Source: JAHFJU01 sp964354865 (GTDB lineage: Bacteria > Patescibacteriota > Gracilibacteria > UBA1369 > UM-FILTER-53-11). From it: a stretch of 8,990 bases of DNA. The number at the start of each line of letters is the position of its first letter. The first letter of the stretch is position 1. The stretch is taken from positions 1 through 8,990 of the forward strand of contig CAYHBN010000061.1 of assembly GCA_964354865.1 (NCBI GenBank). The letters run 5' to 3'. This document shows positions 1-7,900 of this stretch, in pieces. Both the position numbers and the translations under genes were made by a program. The notes below the pieces were generated by a model that saw only the letters and a program-made list of their open reading frames with translations, made no database searches and was not told where the DNA came from.

Positions 1-1542
1 TACATTCGGCGGATACACCGTTGCGTCTAATCCGTGCCCACCAACTTGTGCATAGTACTGTACCGCATATGAGTGGGGGCTACGCTTTATAATAGGCAAA
101 CCTGCGTAAATTGCTGCGCGATACAGGGTGGTAGAAACCTGACATAATCCGCCGCCAAATTCAGGGATTGTTCCCTCTGGTTTAATAACCAACTCTTTCA
201 AAAATCCGTGCTCGCCGTCGACGGGACCAATGTGTGCATCGAATGAGAACTCTTCATCTTTCGCAATCATAAGCCCATTATATTTTGCAACTCCCGTCTT
301 AATATTATGCTGACGATTTGCGGGAGAGCCATCGTAAGTTGTGTAACCATCAACTACCAACTCAGTAATTCCCATTTCTTGCAGCTCGGGAGCTATATCG
401 AGCTTTGAGGCAACGGTTCTCATTGGAATCGTGATGGGCGAATCTTGCGCAACAACACCGTTCACTACGGGGGTCGTACCAATAACAACCGTGCCACTCG
501 CCGTGCCCGTTGTTTGTGAGTTTTCGATAACCACCGCTTTGTTCATGGCCTTTGCAATAAGTATGTGCAACGCATCGCGATCTACCACGCTGCCGTCAAC
601 TCCTTTTCCTTCAACTTTTATTTGATCACCCTCTTTAAAAATCCGAACATCTTCGGGCTTGTGATCGAGCTTACCTATTAACGTTTCATCTGCATATTTA
701 TTAAAACTAATAGGATCCCAATACATGACAAACGGAAAGTTCGGTAGGGGAGAAGCGACTGCGGTAATGCTAACCGGAGCGTTTTCTGGGCGCTCAAAAC
801 GAATCCACTCAGGGTGATTACGAAAATTTATTGCCCACTTCTGTTCATCAAATACAAGATTAATTGTTTTAGGAAAATCGTTTTGAAGTTGCACGAGGTA
901 TGGCTCTAAATCTGCTGTTTGCACACTCGGAAGATTTTCAGAAAATCTCACCGTCAACGCAGGAGTTTCGAAAAATTTCAAATTATGCTCGAGTGTCGAG
1001 GCCAGTAACTCTACGTTTGGCGTAAGTCCAATTTCGGCGGCAGCAAGGGCAAAAGCGCCCGAGCTCCTTGCAACATATGCATTTTTTGACGGCGGAATTG
1101 CAGGAAATTTTTTGTAGATAAGCTGTTCAAGCTGCGTGCGAGAGATTGCAGGATCAAGAGAGTAACGGTGGCCTGAAATCCCTTTTGCAATAAGCTCAAA
1201 TCGAGAAACGCTTTTTGCGGTCGGAAGCTTTTCGATAAGTGAATTATCGTCGAATAACGTACCAAGGTCATTAAGCGTAAACGCCTGTGGCGACTTTTCA
1301 AAAATGGCTGTTGCAGAGGTATTCTCTGCAGCCAAAACAATAGGAGTCTGTGACAGCTGAGCAAGGCGTTCTTTCAATTTCGCACGCGCATTTATCTTCG
1401 ACATACCGCCAATACTAATATCACCTACAAACGAGCGGGGAAGAATAAGATCGTTACGATGGTAGACATCTAGAGTGAGAATTCCCACAAAAACGGCAAT
1501 CACCAGCGACGTCGAAATTATGATACGAAGAATGCTATCCAT
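1..1542 (-). CDS. VanW family protein, 3' end truncated by window edge
   Basis: The frame is open from the ATG at 1542 to the left edge (514 codons visible, no stop reached); an in-frame stop at 1558-1560 lies just upstream, so the start is well bounded. Residues about 4-24 form one hydrophobic membrane anchor, so the rest is probably extracytoplasmic. The middle (about residues 38-330) resembles the YoaR/PG_binding_4-type region preceding VanW domains, beginning FVGDISIGGMSK. The VanW domain occupies roughly residue 395 onward: a DGSPANRQHNI motif, the hallmark GGGLCQVSTTLYRAA with Cys467, then KRSPHSYAVQYY and GLDATVYPP at the edge. VanW proteins are found in vancomycin-resistance clusters and widely elsewhere; their biochemical role is not settled, though a cell-wall function is usually assumed. 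Presence here does not imply antibiotic resistance. It starts 19 bases after the YtxH-like gene and has a promoter of its own. Only a short C-terminal part should be missing. Confidence 0.93.
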   Translation of the reverse strand, partial: MDSILRIIISTSLVIAVFVGILTLDVYHRNDLILPRSFVGDISIGGMSKINARAKLKERLAQLSQTPIVLAAENTSATAIFEKSPQAFTLNDLGTLFDDNSLIEKLPTAKSVSRFELIAKGISGHRYSLDPAISRTQLEQLIYKKFPAIPPSKNAYVARSSGAFALAAAEIGLTPNVELLASTLEHNLKFFETPALTVRFSENLPSVQTADLEPYLVQLQNDFPKTINLVFDEQKWAINFRNHPEWIRFERPENAPVSITAVASPLPNFPFVMYWDPISFNKYADETLIGKLDHKPEDVRIFKEGDQIKVEGKGVDGSVVDRDALHILIAKAMNKAVVIENSQTTGTASGTVVIGTTPVVNGVVAQDSPITIPMRTVASKLDIAPELQEMGITELVVDGYTTYDGSPANRQHNIKTGVAKYNGLMIAKDEEFSFDAHIGPVDGEHGFLKELVIKPEGTIPEFGGGLCQVSTTLYRAAIYAGLPIIKRSPHSYAVQYYAQVGGHGLDATVYPPNV

Positions 1543-1549
1543 GAGCCGT

Positions 1550-1578
1550 ATAATACGTTAACTAGATACTCTTCACAA
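1550..1578 (-). promoter_or_regulatory. Sigma70-like promoter for the VanW gene, leaderless geometry
   Basis: Read on the minus strand, TTGTGA (1578-1573) is followed by a 17-base spacer and TATTAT (1555-1550). Seven bases then separate the -10 from the ATG at 1542, so the expected transcription start falls on or next to the A of the ATG. No Shine-Dalgarno sequence precedes the start. The promoter overlaps the last codons of the YtxH-like gene. Matches to consensus are 4/6 and 5/6 with ideal spacing; the assignment is inference. Confidence 0.5.
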
Positions 1579-1849
1579 TCTTCTTTACCCACCTAAACAA
1601 TCCTTTTTTGCTTCGCTCCATTTTGCTCTTTGCCGATGCAATGGTTTCATGATGTTCATCGAGAAATTCTTCGCCTGCCTCTTTGCCTTTCCCTATCAAT
1701 TCTTCGCCTTTATCTTTAATCATTTTTCGCATTTCGCTGCCTTTTTTAGGAGCAAGAGTGAGTCCTAATACTGAACCGATCGCACCGCCAATAATAACAC
1801 CCGTTACAAGATTATCGAACCTTCTAGAGATTTTTTTATTGTCTGTCAT
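1562..1849 (-). CDS. YtxH-like small membrane protein
   Basis: A 95-residue protein. Residues about 13-32 are a glycine-rich transmembrane segment (GVIIGGAIGSVLGLTLAP) followed directly by KKGSEMRKMIKDKGEEL. This is the YtxH family layout: a GxxxG-rich helix, an AP-K-G turn, then a charged R/K/E-rich amphipathic helix. The remainder is highly charged, with lysine- and glutamate-rich helix to the end (KKGLFRWVKKIVKSI). YtxH-family proteins are associated with general stress in Bacillus, but the molecular function is unknown. The ATG at 1849 gives the full transmembrane segment and the family's usual length; no Shine-Dalgarno sequence is visible, and a promoter lies 27-55 bases upstream. It is first in a likely two-gene unit with the VanW gene, suggesting an envelope role; that link is inferred from position only. 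Confidence 0.85.
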   Translation of the reverse strand: MTDNKKISRRFDNLVTGVIIGGAIGSVLGLTLAPKKGSEMRKMIKDKGEELIGKGKEAGEEFLDEHHETIASAKSKMERSKKGLFRWVKKIVKSI

Positions 1850-1875
1850 AGGTAAAATTTGTTAGGACAGAAATG

Positions 1876-1904
1876 ATTTTAGTACGAATACATTTTGTGT
1901 GCAA
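1876..1904 (-). promoter_or_regulatory. Sigma70-like promoter upstream of the YtxH-like gene
   Basis: On the minus strand, TTGCAC (1904-1899) is followed by a 17-base spacer and TAAAAT (1881-1876). The expected transcription start near 1869 gives a leader of about 20 bases before the ATG at 1849. It lies in the largest gene-free gap of the window (1850-1984), where a new transcription unit would be expected to begin. The -35 match is only 3/6; the -10 is 5/6. Confidence 0.5.
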
Positions 1905-1984
1905 GAACCGTAAAAGCTACCTGTTGACGGGGATTGAATAAGGGGTACCGATGAGGTAGAGGCGTCGCACTAAACTCGGCGTTT

Positions 1985-2911
1985 TCAAGCGTAATCAACG
2001 TACGCCGCGACACCTTTCACAAACTTAATAACACTCATGGCCGCGTTGCAACCTTCGCCGCTGCTTTTACTTGCCTGTGCATTGCCGCCAGTACAGTCAC
2101 CCGCAGCGTAGAGACCGGGCAAGTTAGTTGCGCCTGTTCGAGGGTCGGCAACGATAAACGCATTTTGCGGCCCCATTCGTTCGACGCCTAGTTTAAGGGC
2201 GAAATCGCCAGCGCCTGCAACGCCGAGTGCCAAGAAAATGCCGTCAAAGTTTCGTTCTGCGCCATCGGCAAATTTTATTTTTTCGAGTTTTTCGGCACCA
2301 ACAAATTCAGAAATTTTTAGGGATTTCTCGAGCGTGACGCCGCGTTCTTGTAATCCCGCACGCATGCGATCGTTCATGGTAAATTCTTTACCGTGACTCA
2401 AAATCGTAACGTGAGGGGAGAATGACAAAAGCTGAAGCGCTTCTTCGCCAGCAAAATCGGTCGAACCAACCACCGCGAGATTTTTTTGTTTGAAGAAAAA
2501 ACCGTCGCACGTCACACAAAAAGAAACGCCTTTGCCTGTAAGTTCTCGCTCGCGACGAATGCCCGATGGCTTAAAGCCGAGACCAGAACATATAACAACC
2601 GTTTTTGTTGGATATTCACCACGTTCACTGTCGGTAATCGTAAATCCACCGTCATTATTCGGCCTAATATCGACGACCAGTTTTTCAAGATGATGCGCTC
2701 CAAAACGTTTTACCTGCGCCAAACCTTGTTCCATTAACTGAGGGCCGGGGATCGCTTCGGTAAATCCAAAATAATTTTCGATTAAATGAGCCTTGTACGC
2801 ATTCGACGCTTTAATGTCACCGATGACCAACGTTTTAAGTTGCGCGCGTGCACAATAAAGAGCTGCGGTAAGGCCTGCGGGTCCGGTTCCAATAATTATA
2901 GTATCGTACAT
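1985..2911 (-). CDS. Thioredoxin-reductase-like FAD-dependent disulfide oxidoreductase with atypical NAD(P) site
   Basis: A full-length protein of 308 residues, typical for low-molecular-weight thioredoxin reductases. Residues 8-13 (GTGPAG) form the FAD-binding dinucleotide fold; C132-V-T-C135-D-G is the redox-active CxxC; GLYAAGDC near the C-terminus is the second FAD-contacting motif. The family transfers electrons through FAD to the active-site disulfide and on to thioredoxin or a similar partner in the cytoplasm. The second nucleotide-binding site departs from the NADPH enzymes: the expected GxGxxA loop reads GSTDFA (149-154), and the HRRxxxR segment that holds the 2' phosphate reads SHGKEFTMNDR (172 onward). 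Electron-donor identity is therefore open. The ATG at 2911 begins directly before the FAD motif, so the start is secure. It follows RNase Y by 15 bases and probably shares its transcript. No thioredoxin gene is visible nearby. A TrxB label is reasonable, but NADPH use should not be assumed. Confidence 0.92.
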   Translation of the reverse strand: MYDTIIIGTGPAGLTAALYCARAQLKTLVIGDIKASNAYKAHLIENYFGFTEAIPGPQLMEQGLAQVKRFGAHHLEKLVVDIRPNNDGGFTITDSERGEYPTKTVVICSGLGFKPSGIRRERELTGKGVSFCVTCDGFFFKQKNLAVVGSTDFAGEEALQLLSFSPHVTILSHGKEFTMNDRMRAGLQERGVTLEKSLKISEFVGAEKLEKIKFADGAERNFDGIFLALGVAGAGDFALKLGVERMGPQNAFIVADPRTGATNLPGLYAAGDCTGGNAQASKSSGEGCNAAMSVIKFVKGVAAYVDYA

Positions 2912-2926
2912 GGTTCGAAGAAACTA

Positions 2927-4489
2927 TTAACGGCGGGAATCATTTACCATTTCGGCACCAGGAGATTTTCGGGCAGTGCTCGTCGACTTTGTATTTCGAA
3001 TGGTGACAATGCGGATTTTACCAGGGTAACCACCCTTTTCTTCAACTTTCTTTGCAATTTCATCTGCAAGTGGCTGCAAATTTTGATCGTATAATTTTTC
3101 ATGATCAACGAGAACGCGAAGTTCGCGACCTGCGTTAATGGCAAATGCTTTTCGTACACCCGGAGACTCAAATGCAGTGTTTTGAAGTTCGATAATGCGC
3201 TCTACGTAGCGATCAGTTGACTCGGCACGAGCACCAGGGCGACCTGCAGAAATTGCATCTGCGGCTTTTACAATGAGTGCCTCAACAGTCTCTTGCGGAA
3301 TTGCATCGTGGTGAGTCCATGCAGCGTGCGTGATCTCCCATGAGAAACCGTATTTTTCGAGCAACTCTTTTGAAAGATAATCGTGAGAGCCACCAACTTC
3401 TTGGTCAATTGCTTTTCCAAGATCATGAAAAAATCCACCGTAGAAAGCTGTTTTTTCGTCAGCACCGATTCGTGCAGCGATAAGACGAGAGAAGTAGCCA
3501 ACTTCTGCACAGTGACGCATAACGTTCTGTCCATAACTGGTTCGATATTTCAAACGACCAACGAGAACCGCGAAATCTGGGGGCATATGTCCAAGTCCAA
3601 TCTCTTTCAAAACGCGCATTCCTTCAACCTGCAATAATCGCTCAACTTCGGCAATTGCACGTTCTTTCACCTTCAAAATAACTTCTTCGTTAATGATTTT
3701 TTCACGCATTAAAAACTCCATACCAATACGCGCTGTCTCTTCGGCAACGATATTAAAACAGCTGATGATAATAGTATTTGGCTCGTCGTTAAAAATGACA
3801 TCGACGCCAAATAACTCTTCAAAAAAGGCGATTAAACGACCACCACGACCTACTATTCTACCTTTTACTTCGTCGTGCATGACTTTAATTTTTGTCATAT
3901 TTGAAGCACGTGCAGCACCCGAGCTGTAGCGACAGATACATTCTGAAAGCACGGAACGAGCATCTTTATTTACCGATTCTTGAGCCAATTCTTGCGCGCG
4001 CGCCAAACGCAACTCTGCGTCGTGAGAGAAGTCAGCTGAGTATTTATTCATCAACTCTTCGCGTGCTGTCTCGCGGGTAATACCGGTGAGACGAATTAAA
4101 TCATCTGCCAATTTTTTTTCGATTTCTTCAGAATCTGCGCGGATATTTTTAACGGTCTGCTCTTCACTCTCGTACTCTTTTTGCAGCTCACTAACACGAG
4201 CCTCGCGCTTTGCTAAAGACTGGCTCTTTACCTCGATCATTTTATTGAGGGTATCTGCCTCGAGTGAGAGTTCTTTTTCGTCGAATGCGATCTGTTTACG
4301 AATATCGTCTGCCTTTAAATGAGCACGGGTAATAAGCTCCTTTTTTTGACTCTGTGCCTCGGTCAAAACATCGTCGATTTTGCGCTCGTATTCATCTTCG
4401 CTATAGGGCTTAGGCTTGAGCACGAAAGCACCGAAGAGAAAACCTCCGCCGAGACCAGCTAAACCTAAAATAATCTGTAAAAGTGGCAT
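2927..4489 (-). CDS. rny: Ribonuclease Y
   Basis: Membrane-anchored endoribonuclease that initiates mRNA decay. From the preferred ATG at 4489 it has 520 residues, the usual RNase Y length. The order is canonical: one N-terminal transmembrane segment (LLQIILGLAGLGGGFLFGAF), a long charged coiled coil, a KH RNA-binding domain with GRIVGRGGR (about residues 210-218), then the HD domain with MRHCAEV, FFHDLGKAID (HD at 355-356), GGSHDYL, the HH of WTHHDA, and KAADAISAGRPGAR. All expected metal-binding His/Asp residues are present. An upstream in-frame ATG at 4552 would give 541 residues and add a second hydrophobic stretch; it is less likely because a strong -10 element lies between the two ATGs and family members have a single anchor. 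The C-terminus ends in TIRNTKSTSTARKSPG and a polar tail instead of the common VIRETRA-type end. The thioredoxin-reductase-like gene follows 15 bases downstream. Confidence 0.95.
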   Translation of the reverse strand: MPLLQIILGLAGLGGGFLFGAFVLKPKPYSEDEYERKIDDVLTEAQSQKKELITRAHLKADDIRKQIAFDEKELSLEADTLNKMIEVKSQSLAKREARVSELQKEYESEEQTVKNIRADSEEIEKKLADDLIRLTGITRETAREELMNKYSADFSHDAELRLARAQELAQESVNKDARSVLSECICRYSSGAARASNMTKIKVMHDEVKGRIVGRGGRLIAFFEELFGVDVIFNDEPNTIIISCFNIVAEETARIGMEFLMREKIINEEVILKVKERAIAEVERLLQVEGMRVLKEIGLGHMPPDFAVLVGRLKYRTSYGQNVMRHCAEVGYFSRLIAARIGADEKTAFYGGFFHDLGKAIDQEVGGSHDYLSKELLEKYGFSWEITHAAWTHHDAIPQETVEALIVKAADAISAGRPGARAESTDRYVERIIELQNTAFESPGVRKAFAINAGRELRVLVDHEKLYDQNLQPLADEIAKKVEEKGGYPGKIRIVTIRNTKSTSTARKSPGAEMVNDSRR

Positions 4490-4498
4490 TGCTAGGGG

Positions 4499-4507
4499 AT
4501 TATAGCA
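4499..4507 (-). promoter_or_regulatory. Extended -10 promoter element for rny
   Basis: On the minus strand the sequence reads TGCTATAAT, a perfect extended -10 (TGn plus consensus TATAAT). Nine bases separate it from the ATG at 4489, so the transcript would start about 3 bases before that codon, making it near-leaderless. No good -35 hexamer lies at 17 bases, which extended -10 promoters can tolerate. Its position favours 4489 over 4552 as the rny start and gives rny a promoter separate from the upstream unit. Confidence 0.55.
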
Positions 4508-4515
4508 TAAAAGAA

Positions 4516-4529
4516 GGCATATAAATGCC
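4516..4529. promoter_or_regulatory. Short inverted repeat next to the rny promoter, possible operator
   Basis: GGCAT and ATGCC flank a 4-base AT-only centre, a 14-base inverted repeat whose near end is 11 bases upstream of the -10 hexamer, overlapping where a -35 element would sit. It could be an operator or an RNA hairpin in read-through transcripts; it is short enough to be chance. Confidence 0.25.
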
Positions 4530-4578
4530 AAAATAACTCCATAAGTTCTCATAGAGAAATGTTACAAAATGATGTTGG

Positions 4579-4908
4579 TCAACTATTTCTCTCTTCGAAT
4601 CCAAAATACTCACTCATTAGTAATGTATTTTGTCGTATCGCATCAACAACTTCTTTGCGTTTTTCAGAACTCGGAACCAGTTTTTTTTCTGCAGTAAATT
4701 TGCCATTCTCACCTTTTTTTAGCACAACAATTTCACCAAAAGATGTTTTGAAAAAAGTAAAAAGCTGCTCAAGAGTATCTCGGGCATCTTGTTTATCAGA
4801 AAGTGTTGTAGCCTCAATGGACATTTGCACCATGCCATTTTTTGCAATAATTATTTCACCAATTATTGCATTGGTTACTTTTCTACTTACTATAAATGTT
4901 GTTTCCAT
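4579..4908 (-). CDS. Hypothetical protein, 109 residues, coupled to the giant multidomain gene
   Basis: I do not recognise this protein. It has no signal peptide, transmembrane segment or cysteine. The residue pattern suggests alternating strands and helices: a beta hairpin (IIGEIIIAKNGMVQMSIEA, residues 15-33), a helix (DARDTLEQLFTFF, about 41-53), another hairpin (GEIVVLKKGENGKFTAEKKL, about 58-77) and a C-terminal helix from SSEKRKEVVDAI. Its K/E-balanced composition looks like a real protein, whereas the overlapping plus-strand frame is Ser/Phe-rich. The ATG at 4908 is 2 bases after the TAA of the giant gene and has no Shine-Dalgarno sequence, so translational coupling is likely. A small protein encoded directly behind a predicted ADP-ribosyltransferase domain could be an immunity, chaperone or regulatory partner; this is inference from position. 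The gene reads as more AT-rich than its neighbours. Confidence 0.75.
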   Translation of the reverse strand: METTFIVSRKVTNAIIGEIIIAKNGMVQMSIEATTLSDKQDARDTLEQLFTFFKTSFGEIVVLKKGENGKFTAEKKLVPSSEKRKEVVDAIRQNTLLMSEYFGFEERNS

Positions 4909-4910
4909 AT

Positions 4911-7900
4911 TTAAGGTGTTTGATTATTTAGTATCTCCTCAAACGAAGCCGCCATGCGCTGTGCTTGACGAAGATGTATTGTATCCATAGTAAGAGTAAA
5001 TGTCTTGGATGCAGTAGGGATACCATACGCCATAGCAAAGTATACAGCCTCTATAGAAACCACTCTAACTTTTCCGGTCAAACCGGCACTCATTAAAAAC
5101 GCTTCAGCGTCTGCGAAATGTGCTTTTGGAACAAACAGTTCGCTCAACATTCCACCGCCGAATGAAACTTCCGGCCCCATTCGCACTTCACCGGCAAGCG
5201 CGGCGGCAGTCGACGAACGCCCCTCGACGATTTCGACAGAATACTGGTGACCTTTGCCAGAAAAACCAAATAAAACCGGAAAATGCTGTAGTACATCAGG
5301 CATTCGCTCCCGCAAGTTCCTGAAATACAATCGCTCCTTCATCTGCTGCAGACTATTAGCAACCGCCTCTGATAAGTCTTTATTACCTAATGCGAGCACC
5401 CATTTTGGTGGATACGCATTGGGACTTAATATAAATCGGCATTCATCGTCACTCAACTCACCTCTCATGGCTTTTCCCTGCATATCATTTAACCGTCCAA
5501 TAAATTCATCGGACTTTTCTACGGGAATGTTATCAACATTAAAAATAAACTCTCGATAACTGTATGAAAGTCCCGTCGCAAGACCATCACTGCCCCTGCC
5601 GGCAGATATATCGTTTGAAACACCAGATCCTCCTCCTAAATTTCGCTCACCGCTTCGAAGCGCTCCATCTTTTTCTAACAATCGTTCTGCAGATACCAAT
5701 GCAAAACCTTCTTTTTCTATTCCGAATAATGCAGCCGAACTCGTTCCATGAAAATAGAGGGAATCTAATCCATTTCGAGCGATGTCTTGCGCCTCACTCA
5801 ATATTTCTTTATTCACTGTTATTTCAGGCGCCCTCAAAAAAGAACCACCTTCCTCATTCCCCAATTTTAGTGTCATCGAATCAACACCCTGTCTTTTCAT
5901 ACTACTTCTAAGAGTATCAATATCTTGAATCAAAGTACGAGAAAATGGTTGCATGGATTGTCTATCTCGCACAATATTGAGTTCTCCAATATTTTCAAAA
6001 ACTCTTAGATCGCCAAAACTATCGATAGCAACTACCTGTCCTTCTGCATTTGCCTCCAATATATTCCATTCCCAATTTTCTCTTCGACTCGAAAATTCAT
6101 TTGGAAATTGTTTCGTAAATTCATTTACCGCATCTACTAGAGCACCACCAGTTAATTGAGATATCCTAGGAACATTCGGATTATCTCTAAACAACATTTT
6201 CTCTGTTGGAGTCATTGAAAGAAGATTTTCTGCATGTGAAAGTCGGGCTTCGGGCGTCGAAATATTTACGCCATTTATACTACTGAAATTATATGATGTA
6301 TCGGAAAGCTCATCGGCAAAATCCTTTAATCCACCTTGAGTTCGCATATAGCGTATTTTCTCATCCAAATCTCTTTGTTTTATTAGATCCACTCTAGCCT
6401 CAGGAGAAAGTGCCAGTAAATGATCAGCATATGCTATTCGCGCTTCGGTAGTAGAAATATCCGTACCGTCTACTGCGCTAAATCGTGATTCGGCGTCTTC
6501 GATTGCATTAGCTTCTTCTACAAAACCTTCTTTGCGAAGCGACGCAATTTTAGACTGTAAATCAGTGTTATTTAAATCTACTTCTACAGGTTTTCTGAAT
6601 GACAATATACTAACGCTTTCGGCGAGAATATCTAACTTGCCTTGTATGCGTGGGGCGAATGAAATAGCTCTGTTTTGAGGATCAAAACTAAATAATCCAT
6701 CGAGAGATCTTTCACCACCTGCATCTTCGGTATAACTTGCTGCATCACATTGATAATACACAACTAACAATTGATAAAAATCTTCCGGTTTCATTCCGGC
6801 CTTTTGCGCCATTTTGAAAATTTTCTGCGCGGTGTCTGGTGAACTTTGAATATCTCTTAAATAATTTCCGAGCGGATCTCCGTCAATCAATGCGAGCGCA
6901 ATATTTACTTCGTCTTGAGAATACCCCATGCGTTGCATTAATGGTTCAACTAAGCCAACGGTATGTTCGTGCTGAGCATCTTTATTGCCAGCTGCAATTG
7001 CACGCGGCTTTCCTAAATCATGAACTGCTAAAACAAAACTTAGTAACTTTTTACTTACTCCTGCCGGCAACTCTTTATTCCCATAATATTTTTCGAATTG
7101 AGACAGGACCATGATTGTATGTTCTCGAATTGAGTACCCCTGAGACACTCCGGCATCCGCATCAAGATCGTCTTTAAATTCCGCTTCTAGTAGATTCAAA
7201 ATATCTACTGGCTTGCTATCGGGATTGCTCAGTAGCAAATCTATATCTTCACGCCGAAGCGGAGAAGACATCAAGATGTCACTCTCCGGTACCAGCTGTC
7301 CTCTTGAGTCGAAGGCATATCCGCCGGCAAAGCCTTCTTCGAGCGCATGTTCATACATCCGTCGCCACTGGCCTTTTTCTTCGGTTGTAGTTTTTGTGTT
7401 TGAGTATGCTTCGGCAATTTTTCGCTTTGAGAGAAGATTTTCTCGGCCACTACCTCCTAACTGGTGCATTTCTAAAATACATTTAAAATCATCCTCACTC
7501 ATTACTTCGCCCTCTTTCAAAATTCCCTCATCACGCAACGATTTTTCAAGTGCAGATTTTCCTTCTGCCCCATTCATGAGTTCCCCATTACGAGCTACTT
7601 GCGCGGCGTACTCAGGATCATTCATACGCGCTTCTTTTTTTGCAGCGCGGCGGGCACGATCCTCAGCTCGTTCGTTTGTTTGTATATTCAAAACAACGTG
7701 CTCTCCATTATTATTTGCATGGGCCGAAGGAACACCTTTCTCAGTCGCAGGCACTTCAACAATCAACGCTCCATCGCCATCTTTGCCATTATTTGTGTAT
7801 TTCATCTCTTTCACAACGGTATTTTCACCGAGCGCCGTTTGTATACCATCACGAACCTCATTTGTGTTTACTTCTCGCTTTCCATTTTTCACAATCAAAA

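Noticed and set aside
1011..1364. A 117-codon minus-strand open frame
   Set aside because: It lies in another frame within the VanW-family gene, whose own frame is open across the whole region and carries recognised motifs.
1..1542. Vancomycin-resistance determinant
   Set aside because: VanW-family domains are widespread in bacteria without resistance, and none of the vanHAX genes is present.
1917..1959. CTACCT/AGGTAG arms on the minus strand followed by CTTTT, considered as a terminator after the reductase gene
   Set aside because: The arms are only 6 bases with a loop of about 31 bases that does not pair further, and the T run is short. A functional terminator is not supported.
1985..1987. 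TGA recoding (code 25, as in Gracilibacteria/Absconditabacteria)
   Set aside because: The TGA codons at 1985 and 4579 end proteins at sensible lengths, and no in-frame TGA interrupts the recognised domains, so the standard bacterial code fits.
4559..4990. A 143-codon plus-strand open frame overlapping the small hypothetical gene
   Set aside because: Its translation is rich in Ser, Phe and Leu with no domain pattern, and it lies opposite two better-supported minus-strand genes. The minus-strand frame has a normal charged composition and fits the gene order.
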